A stretch of DNA of 64,000 nucleotides from Azolla caroliniana (taxonomy: Eukaryota > Polypodiophyta). The position numbers and the translations under genes were made by a program. Every line of letters begins with the position of its first letter. Within the stretch, counting starts at the first letter, position 1. The DNA lies in the NCBI GenBank assembly GCA_043228905.1, contig JBHGNT010000014.1:19220001-19284000 (forward strand), written 5' to 3'. The notes below the pieces were generated by a model that saw only the letters and a list, made by a program, of their open reading frames with translations, searched no databases and was not told the DNA's origin. This document shows, in pieces, positions 1 to 8,800 of the stretch.

Positions 1-1390
1 TATGGCCGGAATCCTTCATGACAACATTGGATGGTTTGCAGTACCATCAATTTTGTTTTATCCACATTTACAATTAGTCCACTACTTTGACAAAATGCTT
101 CTAATGATCCAGTTAAACCTTGCATATTACCATCAAAATTATATGAAAAGATAACCACATCATCCAATGTTGTGAAACAATTGCTTTATGATATAAAAAT
201 AAAGCACGAACTTTACGACACCGTATATAAAAGCAATAAGATAACTTGTTGCATAAGTTTTGGGGCATCTAATCTTTGTTCTCTTGCAACTATATTCACC
301 ACTTCTTTCAATTTATCAACCATAAACCAAAGAATGTAGGCGATAATGAACATTTTTGTTGATCCCCCATGTTACTTAAAAGTATTTTGAGAAACCATTC
401 TTAGTGTTTTGGTCTAAAACCTGCTTGCCCAAGTGCTCATTTGTTTTGATTTTTAGGTCATGCACTTACCTTTTGCTCCATGATATTGTAGTTATACAAT
501 TTAGTACTAATTGAGTTCACTATGATTGTATGATATTTTGATACTTGAAATTTGGCTTAATCCAATTCATAAACCAAACATTTGATAAGGCTTGTTTATA
601 GCTTGATTTATGACGGTCATGATCCAATGACGAGTAATGAGAGATCACTTGTAATGAGACTTACTTTAGTTGTTTTCCCATTAGCCATCTTCTTTGTTCC
701 CTTATTTACATATATTCAAGATCAATTAATGTATTACAAGGTGTTTCCATGTTCTCAACCATAGGAGCCACTCCCTCATGCATATATAGGCTTTGTATAT
801 ATTCTAGCATCTCTTCATTTGTAAATTCACCTTTGATATCTTCCCTCTTACCATTGAGTTGTCTCCTTGCTAGGCTCGGTTGGAGCGTAAACAACATTTT
901 TTTAGTCCTTTCTTACATTTGAGAATATTATCTTTTCTTTCTTCTCACAACCTTTTTATATTGGTGTCATCCCATGACCTATTTACCTTCTCTTTTCGCA
1001 AACTTATATAATTTGAGATATATCTTACATTCCTTATCAAACCAAGAATTACATGGGAAACTAGATCTTTTATCTCCACCAACACACATTTGAAAGTGTT
1101 GATATCCTACCTCAAGGACGATATCTTTCAAATGATAGCAATTTTCTTTAACACCAGTATCATTCTTTGATAATGATATGATATTGGAACTTTTCCATTT
1201 TTAGATGAGCTTTGCATTCTTCATTGAACCAAGCATGACATGGGAAACTAAGTGCTCGATGTCCACCAACATGTCCATTGGAACATTGATATCCCGCTTT
1301 GGGGATGAAATCCTTCAATTGATACCAATTTAATTTCACATCTTCGCTATAGGAGAAGTCATGACCCCTTATTGGTTCCAACAGAAGGAG
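1..1390 (-). mobile_element. Decayed LINE (non-LTR retrotransposon) ORF2 relic
   Basis: Reading the minus strand, short blocks in shifting frames match the order of a plant LINE ORF2. Near 1160-1381 is the post-endonuclease block with an FPCHAWFNEECK-type motif. Near 706-897 is the linker block with NGKREDIKGEFTNEEMLEY. At about 5-165 is a reverse-transcriptase segment reading FTTLDDVVIFSYNFDG, followed by a NVDKTKLMV motif. The usual YADD is TLDD, so the active site is changed at its first positions. Stops and frameshifts separate the blocks, and the element runs off the left edge. The same families of motifs occur in the LINE at 21-35 kb. Confidence 0.75.
1036..1320 (-). repeat. Internal duplication in the LINE relic
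   Basis: Two diverged copies, about 1036-1140 and 1206-1320, share the order: accaag-attacatgggaaact, a ccaccaac block, gttgatatcc, and a final caat-gata stretch. Both encode a version of the FPC(N/H)xWFxxECK motif on the minus strand, so a piece of the endonuclease-RT linker was duplicated in tandem, with a spacing of about 170 bp. Confidence 0.55.
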
Positions 1391-1869
1391 GAGGCTAGGT
1401 TAGTCGAAAGATGGTTATCGGTTTAAGGGCACAAAGTTAATCCGCCCATTGAGAGGCAATGAAAATGCCACAAGACAATGTTCAAGCATTATGTGCTCCT
1501 GTGTCGTGATGTGTCAAGACCAAAGGTGGAACGTGGAAAAAAGGAGGATCTAGTACAATTACAAAATATATGTATATATGAAAAGATTTATGCAACAACA
1601 ACACTGAAGTAACCCACACCACACTCCCAAGAAATGTTCAAAACGACTTTTGACAAGTAGTTATACAGTCAATAACTCCGACTGTAAAGATTGAAAGAGC
1701 GTTTGTTAGGATAGCTTCTCTCGAGTCTTTGTACCTATCTCACTTCCAAAAGTAATTTAGCTGAGTTAGATTACCCTCGAAATAATCTTGGGTTCCCTTT
1801 AGGTCCATGCAATTAAACACAATCACAAGAAGTCTATGATATTTTGACATAATACAATGTTTCCAAGTC
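1391..1869. other. Non-coding stretch between LINE relic and transposon
   Basis: No reading frame of note and no recognisable repeat. It ends in the ATGA that forms the left target duplication of the transposon. Confidence 0.5.
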
Positions 1870-1873
1870 ATGA
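1870..1873. repeat. Target-site duplication ATGA, left
   Basis: ATGA directly abuts the first base of the left terminal repeat and recurs at 10564-10567. A longer duplication is not supported: the fifth bases differ. Confidence 0.6.
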
Positions 1874-1909
1874 AACACGTTCGCGTTCACAAGTGGAAGG
1901 ATCGCGCAT
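1874..1909 (+). repeat. Left terminal inverted repeat, 36 bp
   Basis: Starts AACACGTTCGCGTTCACAAG and ends GCGCAT. It pairs with 10528-10563 at 35 of 36 positions. A related AAATGGAAGGAT motif follows at 1910-1921, 19 bp after AAGTGGAAGGAT at 1891-1902 inside the repeat. This may be a subterminal transposase-binding repeat. Confidence 0.9.
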
Positions 1910-2231
1910 AAATGGAAGGATAAGGGAAATTTTAGGGGTTTTTCAATGATTTTACAAAACACATTGATACCAGTATCATACAAGTTCAAACATACTATGA
2001 AAAAGGTTAAAAATCCACTATTTTCGTGATTTAGAAGTAACTAAAAAAAGACGAATTTCAAAAACATACATTCTCAATTTATATCACAAACTTTACAACC
2101 AATGTTATTTTATAAGAAACGATTTTTGGGAAATCATAAGAATTCAAAACACATGATTTTATATTACTCGATTTGTTACAAGCGGAATGTAGTTACACTT
2201 AATAGCCAAATATACATTCATGATCACTCCT

Positions 2232-4826
2232 TTACGGAGAATCACTACTATAACTAATATACAATGACGATTCCTCCTCATCATCCTCGGATGTACCAAT
2301 CAGTGCATTATCTTCGTCATAAACCAAATGGTTTGACTCTAGATTATATGTAGCAGATCTCGTTTGCCTTTGACTCGAGCCACCTTGTAGACCTGGTAAT
2401 TTTTCTTTTATTATATCTATTGTTGACTTCCTTAATCGTCTGGCTTTTGTAAGTGTGAAGTCGTACACGATGATATCCACATCAGAGATATCAAGGGTCG
2501 AGGTGTTACGAATGTTTCGCTTCCTCTTCCTACCTCCCCTTCTTGTTTGGCATTCAATCATCTCCAATGTATACTTACCTGTAAAAGCATTTGCACTTCT
2601 AGTGTTGTACCAATGAACATTTATAGACTTGATCGTGTTTTCTATTTCATGCATTAGCACTTCTAGAATTTTACCAACCCAAAATTGGTGGCCATGTGAG
2701 TTCTCATCAGCCGGCGTTGCAATCAACATCCCCGCGGTGAGCTCTTGCAAATTTCCTTGCCATCTAGCTTCGGTTGCTTTGGTCATCCTTGGTCCCACAT
2801 AAATGTCTCTTTGTTGTGGATGGACCAAGCTGTCATTAATCGCATTTACTAGTCGCTCCGGACTTCTATTTACGCGATCATGTTGCAGCGACCATGTGAA
2901 TGGCGTTTCCAAATTCCAATTATCAACAGATACACAATTGTCTATAATTTCTTTCTGATCACTATAAAATACATCCCACCATGACGTGTCTTGTTGTGCG
3001 GCATATTTCTTGGCGGCCTCAATATGTTTTCTTTTTTCTTTTAAGGCTTGGAGCCATGACCGTTTTTGTTCTAATACCAAGTCGCTCTGCAACTGTCCTT
3101 TCTTCTCAATTGGCATTTGCTTAGCTCCATGGACAATTGTACTCGGCATACAAAGTAATAACTGGCAACCACCTTCAGGTTCCCATGTTGTAGAAGATGA
3201 ATATTGTTTAACATACAAAAGTGTAGAACCACTTATTTCATTTTTCTTTATCAAAAAAATGTGATTGAAACTTATATTGTTTAACTGAGCAAGCACTTTA
3301 ACATTCCCACCACCCCCATCTAATATATATCTCTTAAAGTCATATACCTCCTTCAAGTGTAACACTTTTGGGCGTGGTGTATATGCATCACAAATGACAT
3401 CAAATAGTTTAGGTAAAGTGAAAGCATCATGCCGAGACAACTGTCTGGAGAATGTGCTAAACATCTGATCTATATGGTCATGTGTGTGGCCAACCAAAAG
3501 GAAATTGACTTTCACTTTCCTAAACAATTCTAGGTTGACCAACATACTTAGATAGCCAAATACAGTTGAATTTTTGTTCTCTCTAGCAGTATTGTCCAAT
3601 TGAATGTATAGAACAAGGGGGAAAGGTTGTCCCCAAGACATCAAAACTCGGTGAATCACTGTAACTGTTAGGTTAGGGTCATTGTGAACATTGGGGTAAG
3701 TAATGAAGACGTGAGGTCGAACAGACCTATTATAAGCCAAGCATCCCACCAAGTGCATTTGAACAAGGCACTCATCATTGACATCTTTGGGGAGCCTCCG
3801 CATATGCGGCAAGCATGTCTTCTTCTGGTCCATGCCATCTATCATTAAGCGCATGTATTGTTCAGGCCTCTTCAAACACTTCTCTCTATGATGCATCGCC
3901 TTCCTTCGTTCTAAGGATTGTGCCTCACGATGCTCTTGTAGTAACTTCTTACTCGTATCCTTTTCCATTGATGTCTTTGCACCTTTAGCCAAACTTTTAA
4001 GATTTGCACAAATGGAGCAATAACCCATACGTACTTTACGAGGAATAATAACATTTGAAAACCGAGCTCTCCATAATCTTGTGAATTGGCTATAGGTGAT
4101 AGACTTATTACGTGAGCCCAGCATTTCAGATCGATAGACATCATAAACTTCCCGACGGGTATAATTATCAGAAAGATGCATCCTACCTGTAGTGGGCATT
4201 ACTTCACAATTTAACTGAAAGTAAGTTTTCATCCAGCCAATAGCTAGTCTTCCAATTGCACATTTCATACTTGGAACCTCTTTACAATTGAGCATCTGAT
4301 CCCCGCTAAGTAGACGTTGTTGTACTCTATGTAGCCGCATGTTACTAACACATAACACAATTTTGAATGCAACTCTACATATCTGTTGCGCATGGAAGAT
4401 ATAATACTCGAATGATACTTTGATCCCCGTACATTTGTCAGATACTAGTTGCATATGTGATCCGAGGTAAGTGTCTTGCTCATCACCGGTCATCGAAAAA
4501 TAGTATCGCCTTAATTCTCGCAACTTTGATTTTCCAATCATAGACATACAACCACGGGCACAACATATTTTGTTGACATCAAATCCAATCTGTTTATCTG
4601 ATGTCACCAAGCTAAATCTAGCCAGACGAATTCTTCGTGGGATTCTTCTAATATGCATAGGGCTCCCAGATTTCTCTTCCTGCATAGAGGTTGGTGTAAC
4701 CTTGTTACAGTCTAATTCTCTGTTCTGACCATCGCCAATGTTATTCAATGTTTCCTGGGCACTTCCTTCATTCTCGGTATCTTTATTAATATCGTATTCT
4801 TCAATAGAGAATTCTTCACGTGTCAT
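2232..4826 (-). CDS. DUF7869-like transposase/integrase-type protein (864 aa)
   Basis: An uninterrupted 864-residue frame. The core has the spacing of an RNase-H-fold nuclease: LMIDGMDQ with Asp330, YIQLDNTARENKN with Asp411, and GHTHDHIDQMFS with Asp450 and Asp453. From memory this combination typifies the family catalogued as DUF7869, found in corals, algae, oomycetes and non-seed plants. Upstream are possible zinc ligands (C88, C89, C93 and C270-x2-C273). Residues about 676-755 look like a small Tudor/chromo-like module (GMLIATPAD, FWVGKILEV, VHWYNTR), followed by a basic RRGGRKRKR near 762-770 and an acidic tail. Its place inside matched terminal repeats makes it the likely transposase. 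Whether Met at 4826 is the true start is unclear, because a related peptide repeat lies just upstream in another frame (4816-5010). Confidence 0.75.
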   Translation of the reverse strand: MTREEFSIEEYDINKDTENEGSAQETLNNIGDGQNRELDCNKVTPTSMQEEKSGSPMHIRRIPRRIRLARFSLVTSDKQIGFDVNKICCARGCMSMIGKSKLRELRRYYFSMTGDEQDTYLGSHMQLVSDKCTGIKVSFEYYIFHAQQICRVAFKIVLCVSNMRLHRVQQRLLSGDQMLNCKEVPSMKCAIGRLAIGWMKTYFQLNCEVMPTTGRMHLSDNYTRREVYDVYRSEMLGSRNKSITYSQFTRLWRARFSNVIIPRKVRMGYCSICANLKSLAKGAKTSMEKDTSKKLLQEHREAQSLERRKAMHHREKCLKRPEQYMRLMIDGMDQKKTCLPHMRRLPKDVNDECLVQMHLVGCLAYNRSVRPHVFITYPNVHNDPNLTVTVIHRVLMSWGQPFPLVLYIQLDNTARENKNSTVFGYLSMLVNLELFRKVKVNFLLVGHTHDHIDQMFSTFSRQLSRHDAFTLPKLFDVICDAYTPRPKVLHLKEVYDFKRYILDGGGGNVKVLAQLNNISFNHIFLIKKNEISGSTLLYVKQYSSSTTWEPEGGCQLLLCMPSTIVHGAKQMPIEKKGQLQSDLVLEQKRSWLQALKEKRKHIEAAKKYAAQQDTSWWDVFYSDQKEIIDNCVSVDNWNLETPFTWSLQHDRVNRSPERLVNAINDSLVHPQQRDIYVGPRMTKATEARWQGNLQELTAGMLIATPADENSHGHQFWVGKILEVLMHEIENTIKSINVHWYNTRSANAFTGKYTLEMIECQTRRGGRKRKRNIRNTSTLDISDVDIIVYDFTLTKARRLRKSTIDIIKEKLPGLQGGSSQRQTRSATYNLESNHLVYDEDNALIGTSEDDEEESSLYISYSSDSP

Positions 4827-5010
4827 TATTTACATTCCCTGTAGATGAGCTCAGACAATATTCTTCGATAGAATATGGTGAGTCGGTCGAAAGACAATAT
4901 TCTTCAATCGAATATGGTGACTCTGTTGACAAACAATACTCTTCAGTAGAAAACGATGGGTCTGATGACAAACAATATTCTTCAATCGAGAACGGTGAAT
5001 CTTCACTCAT
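4816..5010 (-). CDS. Overlapping 64-aa frame of 14-residue SIEEYCLS repeats upstream of the transposase
   Basis: Reading from 5010, the frame consists of about four 14-residue units of the form SIEEYCLS-(T/S)(D/E)SPY. The transposase itself starts MTREEFSIEEY, which continues the same repeat in a different frame. The upstream frame stops at TGA 4816-4818, eight bases past the transposase ATG, so the two overlap. Either this is the true N-terminus separated by a one-base indel or a missed splice, or an upstream frame that controls reinitiation. The repeat is also visible in DNA as a 42-bp tandem repeat at about 4850-5000. Confidence 0.5.
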   Translation of the reverse strand: MSEDSPFSIEEYCLSSDPSFSTEEYCLSTESPYSIEEYCLSTDSPYSIEEYCLSSSTGNVNNDT

Positions 5011-5681
5011 GGCTTAAGGTCTAGATAGGGCTCTCTAAGTTATACTCCTCTCTAACCATATACTCCTCCCTAAACATAAACTTCTCTCTAAACAAAAGCC
5101 AAATCAATAGAATGTCTATATTATGTAATATTCTATTAATACAATACATCTAAAAATTATTTTTAATAAAGTAATTTAACTTAAATTATCAATCATTATA
5201 TAAACTAGATCTAAATGATGTTAAATCAAGTAAAATATAAAACTAATCATTAACAAGCCTTGAATATGTTGGATTAATGTTAAAATCATTGGCTAATTAA
5301 TGACACCCATTTTGATATAGAACGTCTCACTCATTGGTTCTTTAATGCTCACCATTTTAAATATTAGACTTATCAATCATTGGTTAATTCATACCCACAT
5401 CTTTAATACATAACATTTGAGAGTCATAAAAATTGTTGCTTTTAGTAATCAATCATTGGTACATTCATGAACCTCTATCATTGTCTCCTTCATAACCTTT
5501 GAAGTGATTGTAGGTTGTTATGAGTATAAAAGATTGATCAATATGTTAGTTTGACTTTGTAATCATTAATACAATCATAAGTTACTATAGTTAATGTGAC
5601 TATGGTTACAAACTAACTATCCTCAAAGTTACCAACATTGGTTAAGGTGACTATGGTTACTTTAACCATGGGTTCAATCCC

Positions 5682-5689
5682 TATAAATA
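5682..5689 (+). promoter_or_regulatory. TATA box of the ParB-methyltransferase gene
   Basis: TATAAATA in a good position to start transcription near 5710-5720, just where the 9-bp repeat array begins. Confidence 0.5.
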
Positions 5690-5715
5690 GGAAGACCTCA
5701 TCATATTTCACTCAC

Positions 5716-5790
5716 CAGAGCGTACAGAGCGTACAGAGCACACAGAACGTACAGAGCACACAAAGCACACAAAGCACTCAGAGCACAAAG
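5716..5790 (+). repeat. 9-bp tandem repeat array, unit CAGAGCGTA/CAGAGCACA
   Basis: About eight imperfect 9-bp units alternate between CAGAGCGTA and C(A)(G/A)AGCACA. The array lies in the predicted 5' leader between the TATA box and the first exon. Open frames on either strand here are translations of the repeat. Confidence 0.7.
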
Positions 5791-5832
5791 CACGAAAGCG
5801 CGATCTCCGCCTCCACTTCAACATGATCAACC

Positions 5833-8800
5833 ATGTCTTCCAAGAGAATCGAGCGCGAGGACTCCAGGTAGGCCTCTGACACTGTGGACATTTTTGTAAA
5901 TATGTTTCGTTTCTCAAGAACTCGATACGGCGTATCGAGTTCATGTATACAATACAAATATTTATACACGAACTCGATACGGCGTATCGAGTTCGTGTTT
6001 AAAACCTACACTTTAAACCGGAACTCGATACGCCGTATCGAGTTCATGGTTAAAGTGTAGGACTTAATTCTCCTCAATATAGGTTTAGAATCTATATAAG
6101 TCATACCTACTATTTAAAAGAATATATAACCCGTTTTACTTATTACGATATATATTTTCTAGGTTGAATAGCCCTGACTATAATAGTTTTTTGAATATGT
6201 TACTGCTCCTGGAAACTGTTCTTCATTATAATAACAACTTCAATCTACGTGACTGTCTAACTTATGTTTTTGCATATACTTTCTTAAATAGGTCGTTTGA
6301 GAACCTGTCAGACCGACCCGTGAAGAAAATTAAGCTTCGCATACAAGGTTCTCCAATCGAAGCCCAGACCAAGGTAACTCCTGAGACCATGAAGAGAGGA
6401 AAAAAGCTTCTCTTTAACGAAGAGACAAAATCTCAGCCACATAGTGATGTAAGCCAAAAGAAACTTGTCGCCGCTACTGGAGGCGAAGACCTTCCTGACC
6501 GAGATCTAACGGACAAGGAATGGTGTATGCAATATGTCGACTCAAAGAAAAAAGTCGTATTGTATACAACAAAGAAGAAGGGTGAGGGGCAACTAGGAAA
6601 AGAAACTCCATTTATGTATGGCCGAATTCTACGATTTGACTACGAAGATGCAGATTCGGCCAACATACTGGTAATGATAGAGTGCTCCAAGGGGGTACGC
6701 AAAGTGTTCCTTTCAGAAGACCTTTTAGTAAAGGAATCTTGTGGGCCTGAAGTGTTCAAAAAAGCACTTGATAACTCACAAAACCTGATTGTTACCTTGA
6801 GGCCTTATATACAAGGCCATGTAACTCTAAGAGATGAAGAGCCCTCCCACTTGAAGGCCACAAAAAAGGTATCCAAAGTCCAGTCAAGACCAGCCAAGAA
6901 GAAGACAACGAAAATGTCGGATACGGATTCGACAAGTGAAAATGAAGAAGAGGATAATAAGGGGACGCCAGGAGCCGAGCTGGCCTCGGGTGTCTTGTCA
7001 TCCGAGCAGAATAAAATAAGGAGAGAGTTAATGCAACGGAAGCTGGTCAGGAAAGGGCAAGTATTTAATTTGCCTATAACACACATCCATCGGCCCCCTA
7101 TTGATGAAAAAACAGGTCGAAGACCACTTGAGATTAGAGAGCCTCATCGCATGCATGTTCAAAATCTCAAGAAAAAAATGAAAATTAATCCTCATGCCAC
7201 AGTCGTGCCTTTTATTGTTATGGTGGATCCTGAAGAATGTGAAACCATTGAAGATTTTGATATCAGAAAGCATGATCAATATAATTATTTTGTCATTGGT
7301 GGATCGCATTCAGCAGAGGCACGTCGGCAACTTGTGAGAGAACATCCAACCACTTTCTTCTTCAAGTATGCCGAGTGCAAAATTTATGTTGGGCTCACAA
7401 CCGAAGAGGCTAAGCTGTTGGCATGGGACCATAATAATGATAATGACTATAGGCAGAAAATGTCGTCTATTGAGCGTATACGGTTCTTCCACCACGAGTA
7501 TTTAGATGTGAAACAAAAGTTTGGTGTGAAGTTACATCCAGGCCTTCGACGTCAATGTCTGCATGAAATCGGGATTGTGGTAGATGATAATGTTAGGTCC
7601 GATGGTCTTCGAAAGTATGAATCTTGGTTTCAATTGGCGTTTAGAGATGGAGAAGTATGGGACCTCCAAGATCAAATCTTCTCAATGTGGGAGAATAAGG
7701 AGGTAAAGGGTCAACGACAAAAGAAATGTAGGGTTGACCCTTAACTAGAATTAAAGTCACAAGCCGCCAAGAAAATTGACTTGACAATTGAAGAAGCGGC
7801 AGACGACATGAAGCTGTCTCTATGGAGAGCGATGCAAGGTATTAAGGACGAGCAACTTCTTGTGTCGGTTTTGTCAAGGGTTGTGGCGAAAGATTTAAGC
7901 CTTGAAGAAATGGTCACTGAGTTCAATAAGTAAGTCTTTCAAATACTGAAATTGTAGTCTATCTAGTGTAATTCAAAGTTCTAATCTTGATTTCTAATTT
8001 TACAGTCATAAGGTGTACATGAAGATCCAAGAAGTAATGATGAAACAACTTGGATGTATAACTTGGGAACAAGTGACCGAGGATTATCCTCTAACGTCTT
8101 CGTATAAGGCGTTATCAGAGTATTTTATTGCATTCAAGGATTGGGTTAGTATTGATGTTTTTTCATTACCCTTTCATCATATGTAGAGCTTGTATAATAA
8201 TACCTGATGTCCTATTGCTTCTATTAGAAACCGTGTCGAGGCAAGAAACAAGGAGAAGTTAAGGATATACACGATTTCCCTACATCCTTCCTTGCACATC
8301 TCGAGCGAGCCAGAAAAGAAAAGGATCGTCGCTTAGTCAAGGCGTACGAAATGGAGGAAGATGGCTCGTTTAAAAAATTTAGCCACAAAAAAGATATTAC
8401 AAGAGATCTTTACTACAATGTGGTTTGCGGTGATGTCATCGACTTGATCCAGAAGGTGCCAAAGAAGGAATATAAGCTAATGATTGCGGATATTCCTTAC
8501 GGATTTCGAATGGCTGGGTCATCATACGACGATGAACCGTTTAGGTTTAAACAATTGGAGAAGATGGTCAAGGATTTCGCTGAGCTAACGACCGCATCCT
8601 TGTGGCGAATAGTTGTCTTTCATAGTATGGACCAAGGGTACTCGGTAGCTCAAGCTTTGAGATCTCGTTGCCATGGCATCGAGAACCTTGCATGGTAAGG
8701 ATTATTTATAGGTGTCTTTCATTATATTGCAATTCTTAAGGTTGTTGAATCTATTCTTAACTCGATGAATTATTTTTTATAGGATCAAGACCAATGTAAA

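Larger units (their letters stand above)
5011..5832. promoter_or_regulatory. Shared promoter region of the two divergent transposon genes
   Basis: AT-rich spacer between the transposase and the methyltransferase gene. It has four spaced copies of a CATTGGTTnATT-type motif near 5286, 5332, 5374 and 5450, and a doubled GTGACTATGGTTAC at about 5597 and 5648. A TATA box, TATAAATA, lies at 5682-5689, about 145 bp before the first plus-strand ATG used here (5833). I see no clear TATA box for the minus-strand gene. Confidence 0.5.

Noticed and set aside
5708-5969. Minus-strand frames over the 9-bp repeats and palindromes
   Set aside because: Direct translations of the repeat array (CSVRSVRS-type) and of intron sequence.
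5918-6045. Reading the palindromes as transcription terminators
   Set aside because: No T-tract follows and they lie in an intron upstream of the main coding exons.
6164-6291. N-terminal extension MNSPDYNSFL... of the ParB-like frame
   Set aside because: It begins at TTG, is hydrophobic and AT-rich, and is preceded by acceptor-like ends; exon 1 at 5833-5867 joins in phase at 6292.
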